Source of the DNA: an uncultured Thermoguttaceae bacterium
GTDB lineage: Bacteria > Planctomycetota > Planctomycetia > Pirellulales > Thermoguttaceae
DNA length: 51,218 nt
NCBI GenBank assembly: GCA_937951625.1
Contig: CALFBP010000078.1
Location: forward strand, 1 to 51,218
Direction: 5' to 3'
Positions 8,083-15,939 of this stretch are shown piece after piece (within the stretch, counting starts at the first letter, position 1; each line of letters starts with the position of its first letter). Below the pieces are notes generated by a model, which had not been told where the DNA came from, made no database searches, and saw nothing but the letters and a program-made list of their open reading frames with translations. The position numbers were made by a program, and so were the translations under genes.

Positions 8083-8945
8083 CACGGCTGCAAGCCCAAG
8101 CTGCGAAGCTGGTCGTGGGCGCCGGCGGCCTAATTGGCAAGGCCCTGGCCGAGCGTCTGGCCGGCGAAGGATGGCCCGTCCTCTGCACCACGCGCACGCC
8201 AAGGCCCGGCGCTATCGCCTTGGATCTCGCCAAGGATTTCTCCAGTTGGACGCCACCGCGGAGGGTGGACGTGGCCTATCTCTGCGCCGCGGTGGTGTCG
8301 CTGCATCAATGCCGCACGGATCCCGTTGGTTCCTACGCCGTCAATGTGACCGGAACCGTGAACCTCGCTCGAACGTTGCTTCACCACGGGGCGCACGTGG
8401 TTTTCACCTCTAGCAATCTCGTGTTTGATGGTTCACTCGCGCGGCCGCGGAGCGATACGCCGGTCTCACCGGCCACCGAGTATGGAAGACAAAAAGTCGA
8501 AACCGAGCGGCAGCTTTTGGCCCTTTCGGATCGTGTTTGTGTCGTGCGCTTAACCAAGGTATTCGGCCCGAACACACCGTTACTGACACGCTGGGCGGAG
8601 GATTTGCGGCGGGGACAAACCATCCACCCCTTCGTCGACCTGCCGGTGGCCCCCGTGGCGCTGGACTTTGCCGTGGATGTGCTGCTTGAAGTGGGGCGGC
8701 GACGTTTGGGCGGTATCGTGCAAGTTTCAGCTACGGAAGAGATTACCTATGAAGCCGTCGCCCGACGTATCGCAGATCAGCTTGGAGTGTCGCAAGAACT
8801 GGTCGTGCCGATCCGAGCCGCAGACTCCGGGTTGAACCTGGAACACGTCCCCCAGCACGCGGCGCTGGACGTGACACGCTTGCGGAACGAAATCGGCATG
8901 ACCCCGCCCGACGTGTGGTCCACGATCGACGGAGCCTTCGCATGA
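8079..8945 (+). CDS. RmlD-like NAD(P)-dependent sugar reductase/epimerase (extended SDR)
   Basis: The 288-residue product has the nucleotide-binding motif GAGGLIG (14-20) and the catalytic YGRQK (Tyr135, Lys139). TSSNLVFDG upstream of these matches the TSTDYVFDG of dTDP-4-dehydrorhamnose reductases. The start is the GTG at 8079, overlapping the TGA of the preceding gene and preceded by AAAAAGG; an upstream ATG at 7932 lies deep inside the previous gene and is rejected. Its stop overlaps the next ATG (ATGA at 8942-8945). It probably reduces a keto-sugar nucleotide in the same pathway as its neighbours; the exact sugar is unknown. Confidence 0.85.
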   Translation: MTRLQAQAAKLVVGAGGLIGKALAERLAGEGWPVLCTTRTPRPGAIALDLAKDFSSWTPPRRVDVAYLCAAVVSLHQCRTDPVGSYAVNVTGTVNLARTLLHHGAHVVFTSSNLVFDGSLARPRSDTPVSPATEYGRQKVETERQLLALSDRVCVVRLTKVFGPNTPLLTRWAEDLRRGQTIHPFVDLPVAPVALDFAVDVLLEVGRRRLGGIVQVSATEEITYEAVARRIADQLGVSQELVVPIRAADSGLNLEHVPQHAALDVTRLRNEIGMTPPDVWSTIDGAFA

Positions 8946-10132
8946 GCGACCCGATCGTTGCGAGGCGAGGGCCCTCGGGATCACTGGTGCCTTGCCTCGA
9001 GGCCTGCCGCTTGTGCGGCCAGCATGCGCTGGAAGAATTCACGAATTTCCCGAAGCTGCGTCGAGCGACCTCGGATTGTCGCCCTTGGTCCGCGGGCGGC
9101 CGACTTGCCCTCTGCCGTTCATGCGGTGCTGTTCAAAAGCCAGAGGATGAGCAGATTGCGGCTGAAATCGAGCAAATTTACGCAAGCTATGCGCTTTATC
9201 ATCAAGGGGGTGGCTCGGAGCAGGCGGTGTTCAGTGACACAGGCCACGCTTTACCGCGATCTGCTCGTCTTGTTGAGGCCCTGCGCCAACATGCCGCCTT
9301 GCCATCCCAGGGGCGGATGCTCGATATTGGCTGCGGCAATGGTGGTAACCTCAAGTCGTTCGGGAAGATGTTTCCGGGCTGGACGATGGTGGGCACGGAG
9401 TTGGACGAGCGGCATCGCCATCACATCGAGTCGATTCCTGGCGTGGAGGGATTCTTTACGTGTCTCCCCGGCGAAATTCCAGGCGATTTCGACTTGGTTA
9501 TGATGTTGCACGTCTTGGAGCACCTGGTCCAACCCGGCAAATTTCTGCACATGGCTTGGGCCAAGCTGGTCCGCGGCGGACTGCTCGTGATTGATCTACC
9601 CGATCACACGTGCAATCCCTTCGATTTGATCATCGCGGACCATTACAGCCATTTCGACGCTGGGCTTGCGGCCCGCTGGATTCAACAGACGCTTCACACC
9701 GATGCGAAGATCGTTGGCGACTGGCTGCCGAAGGAATTGATCCTGCTCGTCCGAAAAGATGGTTCTGCCTCAGCGCCGGGCGGGGAAACCGGATCGCACA
9801 CCGCCCGGGAACTGGTCGAAAACCAACTTCTTTGGCTCTTCAAGGTGCGAGAGCAGGCCCGATGCATTCGGCAAGCGAGCGGTTTGGGCGTTTTCGGCAC
9901 GTCGATTGCCGCCGCCTGGCTATTTGGAGAATTGGAAGGGGCCGTGGATTTCTTCGTGGATGAGGATCTGAATCGCGTAGGACGCTCGTTCCAAGGACGG
10001 CCCATTTACGCTCCGCGCGATGTCCCAGCCGGAAGCCACGTGTTCCTGGCCTTACTGCCAAAGACGGCCAAAGCGATTGAGCCGCGGGTTCGGCGACAAG
10101 GCGTCGTCTATCACCTCCCGCCTGAACTCTAA
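8942..10132 (+). CDS. Zinc-ribbon C-methyltransferase-like protein
   Basis: The 396-residue protein has an N-terminal zinc-binding pair CRLC (22-25) and CRSC (58-61), a central SAM-binding domain with MLDIGCGNGG (126-135) and LHVLEHL, and a C-terminal Rossmann-like domain (about 310-396). This three-part plan is that of sugar 3-C-methyltransferases such as TylC3-type enzymes and related proteins (Methyltransf_13, _11/23, _14). It would act on an NDP-keto-sugar in the cytoplasm. The ATG overlaps the stop of the reductase gene, which fixes the start; a longer reading at 8915 is not needed. The GmhB-like gene follows 13 bp later. Confidence 0.85.
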   Translation: MSDPIVARRGPSGSLVPCLEACRLCGQHALEEFTNFPKLRRATSDCRPWSAGGRLALCRSCGAVQKPEDEQIAAEIEQIYASYALYHQGGGSEQAVFSDTGHALPRSARLVEALRQHAALPSQGRMLDIGCGNGGNLKSFGKMFPGWTMVGTELDERHRHHIESIPGVEGFFTCLPGEIPGDFDLVMMLHVLEHLVQPGKFLHMAWAKLVRGGLLVIDLPDHTCNPFDLIIADHYSHFDAGLAARWIQQTLHTDAKIVGDWLPKELILLVRKDGSASAPGGETGSHTARELVENQLLWLFKVREQARCIRQASGLGVFGTSIAAAWLFGELEGAVDFFVDEDLNRVGRSFQGRPIYAPRDVPAGSHVFLALLPKTAKAIEPRVRRQGVVYHLPPEL

Positions 10133-10145
10133 CGGGAACGCCGTC

Positions 10146-10748
10146 ATGAGCCCTCACCAACGCGCTGCTGCGGTGTTCCTCGATCGCGACGGTGTGCTGG
10201 TCGAAGACCGCGGCTTGCTGGTCGACCCCGCCGAGCTTCGCGTGCTGCCCGGCGTCCCAGCAGCTTTGCGGCGATTGAAGGAAGTTGGCTTTCGACTGAT
10301 CGTGGTAAGCAACCAATCCGTTGTCGCTCGGGGGATGCTCAGTCCGGCGGGCGTGGAGGCCATCCATGCCCACCTGCAAGACCTATTGAAAGCGGCAGGA
10401 TCGCCGCGGCTGGACGCGATCTACTTCTGCCCTCATCACCCCGAGGCCGACCTCCCGGAATATCGCTTGGAATGCGAGTGCCGCAAGCCGCGACCGGGTG
10501 CCTTGATCCGCGCGGCCGAGGAACACGGACTCGACCTGTCTGCGAGCTTTATGGTCGGAGACCGGCTGACCGATATCGCGGCGGGAAAGGCCGCAGGATG
10601 TCGGACGATCCTTTTGAAGCCGCAGGGGATGGAACCACCGCGGCCGACCTCACCTCCGCCGCCCGAGGGATGGCCCCGACCCGACTATATCTGTCCCGAT
10701 CTCCCTACGGCCGTCGAGTGGATCCTGCAATCCCAGGCGGCGGACTAA
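10146..10748 (+). CDS. gmhB: HAD-IIIA phosphatase, D-glycero-D-manno-heptose-1,7-bisphosphate 7-phosphatase
   Basis: This 200-residue HAD enzyme has the nucleophile motif DRDGV (Asp13, Asp15), motif II SNQS, the loop CxHH...CxC that binds zinc in GmhB (Cys95, His97, Cys110, Cys112), Lys114 in CRKPRPGA, and the magnesium-binding GDRLTD (Asp139, Asp143). GmhB removes the 7-phosphate from heptose bisphosphate on the way to ADP- or GDP-activated heptose for surface polysaccharide; some relatives act on histidinol phosphate, but the neighbours are sugar enzymes. The ATG at 10146 leaves the normal N-terminus (VFLDRDG); the frame is open further upstream only because it overlaps the previous gene. 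HldE/GmhA partners are not in the window. Confidence 0.9.
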   Translation: MSPHQRAAAVFLDRDGVLVEDRGLLVDPAELRVLPGVPAALRRLKEVGFRLIVVSNQSVVARGMLSPAGVEAIHAHLQDLLKAAGSPRLDAIYFCPHHPEADLPEYRLECECRKPRPGALIRAAEEHGLDLSASFMVGDRLTDIAAGKAAGCRTILLKPQGMEPPRPTSPPPPEGWPRPDYICPDLPTAVEWILQSQAAD

Positions 10749-10848
10749 GGCGGTGTCCTTCAAACTTTCAATCCTCAACTCCCGTTTTGCGGCTCGACAC
10801 ATGCCGAACACGCCGCGCAGCTAGCTCGCCGGCAACGGAACTGGCCGC

Positions 10849-11946
10849 TCATCGCTCCGGAACATGGAGCACGACGGGAAGGCCCTTCTCGGGAGCCACG
10901 AGCAGGTTTTTCACCGTGTACTTCAGCTCCCAGGGTCCAGAGGTCTTGCCCACCGCGATTTGCACAAGGCTGACTGCGCCCGCGGCGAGATCGAGTTTGG
11001 CGGGTCCAAGGTCGCCGGTGCGTTCTAGGCGGAGGTCAACATCGGCCTTGTTTCGAATGCAAACCCAAGCCGCCTTATCCGTCCGGTGATGAGGCGGCGA
11101 TACCTCGACCATGGCCTTAAACAGCGGGGCCAACCATTCTTCACGGCCAATCAACTGGTCCTTGAACCAGACCACGGTGCGCCCGGCGAAAAGGGCCTCT
11201 TTCAAGCCAGGAATCGTTTTTTCCTTGACAAAGACCAACGTCAGGGTGCGGTGGTTTTGGGCCGTGTTTCGTTGCAACAGGTCCGGCTGATGGATGTCGC
11301 TCGTGCCCATCATCGTCAGATTCTTTTCGAGGCACCATCGATGTGCGGTGGGATAGTAGCCGTCGCCATTGCAGACTTCCAGACCATGCAGCCATTTGTT
11401 GTCGAACATGGTGGTGTGGACATCCAGCCAGCGGCCTTTTTCTTCCCCCTGCCAGGCCTGGTGATTCCAGAAGACGAACGCCTGTTGGTCATTGGCCGCC
11501 TTGATGGCGTCGAGAAACTCCTTGGTCTCGATGGGCTGGTTGTCGTTGAGAAAGATGGCGTTGAAGTGACCAGGCGGCGTGTCCCGGGTGATTTCCGCCC
11601 CGCGGATCAGCATGATGCCGGCCATCTGGGCCCGCCCCTCGGCCAATTCGTACGGTCGGTTATGCTTCGTTGGCACGTCGTCTTTGTGGGGTTGATACTC
11701 GATGTGATCCGTGATCGAGATCGCGTCGAGACCCAAACGCCACGCCTCGGCCACCCGAACGGTGGGCCACACTAGCCCGTCGGAAAAAACCGTGTGCATG
11801 TGCAAATCGCATTTCAATGTCTTGTAGCCCGGAATGTCGGGAAACTGGATCTCGTACCGCGGGGCCTCCGCCGCCGAGGCCTCGAACGAGTTGCACACGA
11901 AGACCACTACCAAACAATTCACTAACCAAGTCAACCACCGTTTCAT
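10849..11946 (-). CDS. Exported PHP-domain metallophosphoesterase
   Basis: The 365-residue product starts with a signal peptide (MKRWLTWL, hydrophobic stretch, cleavage near SAAEA) and then a PHP domain. The metal-binding motif DLHMHTVFSDG (47-57) gives His49, His51 and Asp56, TDHIEY gives Asp80-His81, and GTSDIHQPD supplies later ligands. PHP proteins hydrolyse phosphoesters using three metal ions; exported versions are common in planctomycetes and have no assigned substrate. A C-terminal domain of about 100 residues may be beta-sandwich. AAAGGCAG 8 bases upstream supports the start. It converges with the glycan cluster and stands alone. Confidence 0.85.
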   Translation of the reverse strand: MKRWLTWLVNCLVVVFVCNSFEASAAEAPRYEIQFPDIPGYKTLKCDLHMHTVFSDGLVWPTVRVAEAWRLGLDAISITDHIEYQPHKDDVPTKHNRPYELAEGRAQMAGIMLIRGAEITRDTPPGHFNAIFLNDNQPIETKEFLDAIKAANDQQAFVFWNHQAWQGEEKGRWLDVHTTMFDNKWLHGLEVCNGDGYYPTAHRWCLEKNLTMMGTSDIHQPDLLQRNTAQNHRTLTLVFVKEKTIPGLKEALFAGRTVVWFKDQLIGREEWLAPLFKAMVEVSPPHHRTDKAAWVCIRNKADVDLRLERTGDLGPAKLDLAAGAVSLVQIAVGKTSGPWELKYTVKNLLVAPEKGLPVVLHVPER

Positions 11947-12390
11947 AAGTCTGCCTTTCGTTGGGAAAACTTCGGACTGAAAGCTCCTTTGCCTCCCGGC
12001 AACACGCTAATGGCGTTTTATTTTTTCGCTTCAAATCATCGCGTCAAGTTCCAAGATTTCGCGCTCAACGCCAAGCTAAGCGGAGGCTGCTAAGACCTAA
12101 ACCTCTTTTAGACGGAGGGCGTTTTCTCGCTCCGCAGGTTATCGTCCTGATCGTTTCGGCAGGAAACGCCTCAGTTCCCTTGAGCGCGCCATGCCGCTGA
12201 CCTTTCCCACGGCCCAACCGGACACTTCGTTTACACGAAGCTCATAAGCTGTTTGCCGTAGGCTAACATGCAACTCATGTTTTTATTGCATACCATTTAC
12301 ACGCCGCTGACATTTCGGCAATTCGTTTCAAGCGCAACCTTGGGGTAACAACATAAGCAAGTCTTGAAGGTGTCCCCCGGGCCGAGGCGC
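11947..12390. other. Intergenic region upstream of the PHP gene
   Basis: This 444-bp segment contains no recognisable gene. It includes an A/T-rich tract near 12012-12036 that holds the best promoter candidate of the region and, at its far end, the terminator of the DUF11 gene. Confidence 0.5.
12020..12047 (-). promoter_or_regulatory. Candidate sigma-70-like promoter for the PHP gene
   Basis: On the minus strand TTGACG (12047-12042) is followed after 16 bp by AAAAAT (12025-12020), 5/6 and 4/6 matches to the consensus. It is about 75 bp upstream of the PHP start codon. Planctomycete promoters are poorly characterised, so this is a guess from pattern. Confidence 0.3.
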
Positions 12391-12428
12391 AAAAAGAGAG
12401 AGCCCTCGGGGGGCGAGGGCTCTCTCTT
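12391..12428 (-). terminator. Strong intrinsic terminator after the DUF11 gene
   Basis: A 15-bp perfect stem (12394-12408 paired with 12414-12428) with a 5-base loop of G residues is followed on the minus strand by TTTTTG. It begins 33 bases after the stop of the DUF11 gene at 12462. This is the clearest Rho-independent terminator in the window. Confidence 0.9.
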
Positions 12429-12461
12429 GAGGTGATGAGCCGCCGACCGAAGGCGGGCCGG

Positions 12462-14732
12462 TTACTGGTCGGAGTACACGCGGGTACTCTCTTCCTTAGT
12501 AATTGGCACGCGAATCTCATCGGTCAGCAGTTGCACGCGAACCCGCTGGTCTCCAGGCTTGAGACCTTGAACGCGGACGCGGTAGGTAGTATCGGCCTTG
12601 GCAGCTAGTCTGGGCAACGGCTCGAAGACGATCGGGTTGCCTTCGCTGATGCGGCGCGTCGGCCCCTCGGCGGCCACGAGCCGCAGATCGGGCGGAAGAG
12701 TGACGGTAATCTGAACGTTGGTGGATTCCTTCGACCCTTGATTCAACACCCGAATTTCGTAATTGGTCTCGCCCTGGACCTCCACCGGATCGCGGGTGTC
12801 GGTCACTTCGAACATCACGGCGGCGATGCCGTCGATGATTACGGGATGCTCTTTCTGTGCGGTTATCCCCCGCTCCGCAACGCTGCGGACCAATAATCGA
12901 TCTTGGCCAATGGTAATGGGCATGGTAATCAGCTCCACCGTGCCCGTCTCTTTCGGCGGCAACTCTTGCAGCAGCCAATACACCGAACGCGTGGCTTCGT
13001 CATATTGACCGTTGTTGTTGGTCCGCACAAATTTCAGTCCTGGAGGGAGTTGGGCCGTGAGTTCCACGTGTTTCGCGGACGCCGTACCGGGGTTGGCCAC
13101 CGAAACGATGTAGGATGCCTCGCGGTCGAGGAAGCGCCGTTTCGGTCCCTCGATGGCCAATTCCAACTGCGGCGAAAGGATTTCCAGGTCCCAGCGGTCT
13201 TCGGTTCGGACATTGGCCTCGGCCCGGGCCACCAGCACGTTGGTCACCTGCCCGGCTTGAACGGCCGTAAGTTTCAGTTCGAGTTGCTTGCTTTCGCCGG
13301 GCTTCAAATCGCCGACCTCATACTCCAGTTCCGGTCCCGCGGCGTGTTGCAATCCTGGCGGAACCCGCTCATCGAGCACGACGCGACGCGCGATCCCACT
13401 GCCTGAATTCGTCACCGTGATCCCGAGCGTCACCTCCTCGCCGATCAAGACCTTCGACGGACCGACCAATTTGAGGGCCAACTGGGGTTTGGTGGCGATC
13501 GTTCGCGCCGAGGCGTCGGCGCTGAAGCTCACCGTCGCCAGGCTGCCGATCTCACCCTCCTCGATCGGCATGAGCTGCACTTCCACAGATACCTCGTCGC
13601 CCGGCTTGAGCGATCCAAGCTGCCAAACCAGTTCCCCGCGAACGCCTGGATTCGCCCGCGGCGAGGTATCGATCAAACGTGCTCCTCTCGGAATCACGTC
13701 CCGAATCTCCACGCCATTGGCCACTACCGGACCCGTGTTCTTCAAGCGAATCTGAAAAGTCGCCGGACGTCCGACTTGAACCTCTGGTGGAGCAATCTTC
13801 TGGATCGTGAGCTGTGGGGCTTGAGGACCGTCCATGTGCTTACCACCAGGTCGCCCGGTTCCCTCACCCGCTCGACCATCCTGCGGGCTGTTGCTTGCCG
13901 GCGTCGAGAAGACCCGCCCCGGAAGCGGAGTCGCACCGCCGCCTGATGGGACCGGATTGATCGATGACGATGGGGGATTCAAGAGCGCCGGTTCCTGAGT
14001 CGCCGCCCCGCGCGTGGCAGGACCGGGAAACTGGCCTTCGTTCGATGCCTTCGGGGCCGATTCTCCTAGCGGCTTGCTGGTTGCCAGATCTCGAAAAGGA
14101 GAACGGGATTGGATTGACTCGGACAACGCAGAGGAGCTGCCAGAGGAGGACTCTGACCCGACCTCCGCCGAAAAGCCATCGATGGAGCCACTCTGCTCTG
14201 GTGCCTCTCCACTGGCGGAAAGTTTTGGTGGCGCGGGAGAGTCCGTTTCGACTCCGGCGTTCTTTCGAAGTCCAAAGGGATCCAGCGGCGCTGTTGGCGA
14301 TCTCTCCCGGATCGGCACGCTCCGCTGACTTGTATTGGTTGGCGTTCCAGACGAACGATCGGAATCCGCCCGAACCACCGTTCCCGCGCCATTCGTCAAG
14401 GCGTCGCGTGTTTGCGCAGTTGCGGGCCATTTTGACGGCGATGGTTCCTCCTCCGACGCCACGGCTACGGTGCGAACACCACCACGATCGAACGTTCGCG
14501 GCGTACGGAGTGGATTGACGCGCGAATCAGGCGGCAAGAGCTGGGGCTCGGCACGCACATCCCCAGATTGGGAATCCGACCTCAATGGGTGCGATGCGAC
14601 CCGCGTTGGCGCTTCATCCGAAGTTTCTGCTGGTGGCGCACCCACCCCCGAGTGGTTCACCTGCGCAATCGCGAACACACCCAACACCAAGATCGTGGCC
14701 AAGGCCAAAATCAGCAGGACGATGCGTTTCAT
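12462..14732 (-). CDS. DUF11-repeat surface protein with N-terminal membrane anchor
   Basis: The 756-residue product begins MKRIVLLILALATILVLG, an uncleaved anchor or signal peptide. Next is about 290 residues of Ser/Pro/Gly-rich, low-complexity sequence, then four beta-sandwich repeats of the DUF11 (conserved repeat domain) type: PQLTIQKIAP, PQLALKLVGP, PQLELAIEGP and the repeat starting near IIDGIAAVMF. DUF11 repeats are immunoglobulin-like and found in cell-surface proteins; a structural or adhesive role is inferred. ATG at 14732 is used because the extension to 14810 lacks a leader-like sequence. No catalytic motif was seen. Confidence 0.85.
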   Translation of the reverse strand: MKRIVLLILALATILVLGVFAIAQVNHSGVGAPPAETSDEAPTRVASHPLRSDSQSGDVRAEPQLLPPDSRVNPLRTPRTFDRGGVRTVAVASEEEPSPSKWPATAQTRDALTNGAGTVVRADSDRSSGTPTNTSQRSVPIRERSPTAPLDPFGLRKNAGVETDSPAPPKLSASGEAPEQSGSIDGFSAEVGSESSSGSSSALSESIQSRSPFRDLATSKPLGESAPKASNEGQFPGPATRGAATQEPALLNPPSSSINPVPSGGGATPLPGRVFSTPASNSPQDGRAGEGTGRPGGKHMDGPQAPQLTIQKIAPPEVQVGRPATFQIRLKNTGPVVANGVEIRDVIPRGARLIDTSPRANPGVRGELVWQLGSLKPGDEVSVEVQLMPIEEGEIGSLATVSFSADASARTIATKPQLALKLVGPSKVLIGEEVTLGITVTNSGSGIARRVVLDERVPPGLQHAAGPELEYEVGDLKPGESKQLELKLTAVQAGQVTNVLVARAEANVRTEDRWDLEILSPQLELAIEGPKRRFLDREASYIVSVANPGTASAKHVELTAQLPPGLKFVRTNNNGQYDEATRSVYWLLQELPPKETGTVELITMPITIGQDRLLVRSVAERGITAQKEHPVIIDGIAAVMFEVTDTRDPVEVQGETNYEIRVLNQGSKESTNVQITVTLPPDLRLVAAEGPTRRISEGNPIVFEPLPRLAAKADTTYRVRVQGLKPGDQRVRVQLLTDEIRVPITKEESTRVYSDQ

Positions 14733-15387
14733 GGGCAGGTATCCCGCGCTAGCCGGCGGTTGGAGGCTCTGTCGCCAGTCCATGCGACACGTGGGCGGGG
14801 TTAGTACCATAATCCGCCGAGTCTGGAAAGGGCAGTTCGCAAGAAACCCCCTTCATGGATGGAACCTGATAACACCAACGACCTTGCGCATCAATGATCG
14901 CTATGGGGGGATGCGTTCGGTACAACGCTCACGTGCTCAAGGATTGGGGTAACTCCAAGGAAATGTTCTTTCCCAATTCTCCCAAGTTCTCCCAAACTGC
15001 AAACTATCTGCCTTCTAAGGGCTTGAGTTTGTGCAAACTTTGGCCACCAGTTTTCCCGCAAACCCCTCGAGCAGCGGGATCAAGCTGGGATCAAGGTGGG
15101 ATACACCACGCCTAGAGGGCGAGGGCGAGAGGACGCTGCCCTTCCTTGCAGACGCTAGTCGTGCCGCGAATCCCTTCTTGTCTCAACGTTCCCTCGCACC
15201 GCCTTCTCTAAACCTGGATGGTACGCAGCCAGCACGACGATAGGCGGCGCAAGCTCAGCCCGTTGTTGGCAAAGGGGTCGGGGGAGAAGGCGACTCGAAC
15301 TGACGCCGGGTTTTGCGACTTGCGTTGACCACCGCCCGCCCGTCCCCTCACATCTCCGGAGGGGCACAGGAACTTCTGGGACAGGTT
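14733..15387. other. Intergenic region between the hydrogenase operon and the DUF11 gene
   Basis: This 655-bp segment has no recognisable gene; the short frames on both strands lack ribosome-binding sites. It presumably holds the end of the hydrogenase transcript and the promoter of the DUF11 gene. A small inverted repeat (GACAGG/CCTGTC near 15381-15401) overlaps the end of the hydC gene and has no T-tract. The only notable pattern is the TTCTCCCAA repeat annotated separately. Confidence 0.5.
14966..14995. repeat. Three helically phased TTCTCCCAA copies
   Basis: TTCTTTCCCAA (14966-14976), TTCTCCCAA (14977-14985) and TTCTCCCAA (14987-14995) lie almost end to end, the last two at a 10-bp step, so the same face of the helix is presented. 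They are about 235-265 bp upstream of the DUF11 start. They could be a multimeric repressor or activator site; no regulator is known. Confidence 0.4.
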
Positions 15388-15939
15388 TCAGGACCCTGTC
15401 TGCGAGCGGGATTTTTTCAAGTACTTTTCTAAGATTGCAGGTACCTGGTCGGGGGTGAGCTGGCCGTGCATCTCGTTGTCGATCATCAGCACGGGGGCGA
15501 GGCCACAGGTGCCCAAGCAGCGAGCTTGCTCGACGGTGAAGATGCCATCTTTGCTGGTCTCGCCCCAAGTGATTCCCAATTCGTCCATCAGCCGCGCGGC
15601 GATGCGGTCGGCGCCCTTCACGTAACATGCTGTGCCCATGCAAACGTTGATGATGAACTTCCCCCGCGGCGCTAAACGGAAAAAGTGATAAAAGCTGGCC
15701 ACACCGGCCACTTTGGCCGCTGGCACCCCGAGCAATTGGGCCACGGCGTCCAGATGGGTGGGACTCAAGTGTCCGTACTGCGATTGCACTTTGTGGAGGA
15801 TGCTAATCAGGTGGCTTTCCGGATGGTCTTTGGCCCGGCACTCCTCGATGAAGCGCCAGAGCGGCTCCCCTAGCGCTTCGCGGCTAATGGCCTGAACATG
15901 TTCCCAGTTATCGGTGGTGGAGCAAGTGGGCGAGTTCAT
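15388..15939 (-). CDS. hydC: [FeFe]-hydrogenase subunit HydC (NuoE-like)
   Basis: The 183-residue protein is a NuoE/HydC-type thioredoxin-fold subunit. Helical N-terminal segments with the conserved ASFYHFF (81-87) precede the [2Fe-2S] ligands Cys100, Cys105 (CMGTAC) and Cys141, Cys145 (CLGTC). It should relay electrons between the flavin subunit HydB and HydA, or stabilise the HydB flavin site. Its ATG overlaps the stop of hydA by 4 bp (ATGA), so translation is coupled, and it is the last gene of the operon. Length fits the family (about 160-185). Confidence 0.93.
   Translation of the reverse strand: MNSPTCSTTDNWEHVQAISREALGEPLWRFIEECRAKDHPESHLISILHKVQSQYGHLSPTHLDAVAQLLGVPAAKVAGVASFYHFFRLAPRGKFIINVCMGTACYVKGADRIAARLMDELGITWGETSKDGIFTVEQARCLGTCGLAPVLMIDNEMHGQLTPDQVPAILEKYLKKSRSQTGS

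Noticed and set aside
12462-14810. DUF11 repeats considered as a phage tail or adhesin operon
   Set aside because: No phage structural or integrase genes are near; the protein stands alone with its own terminator.
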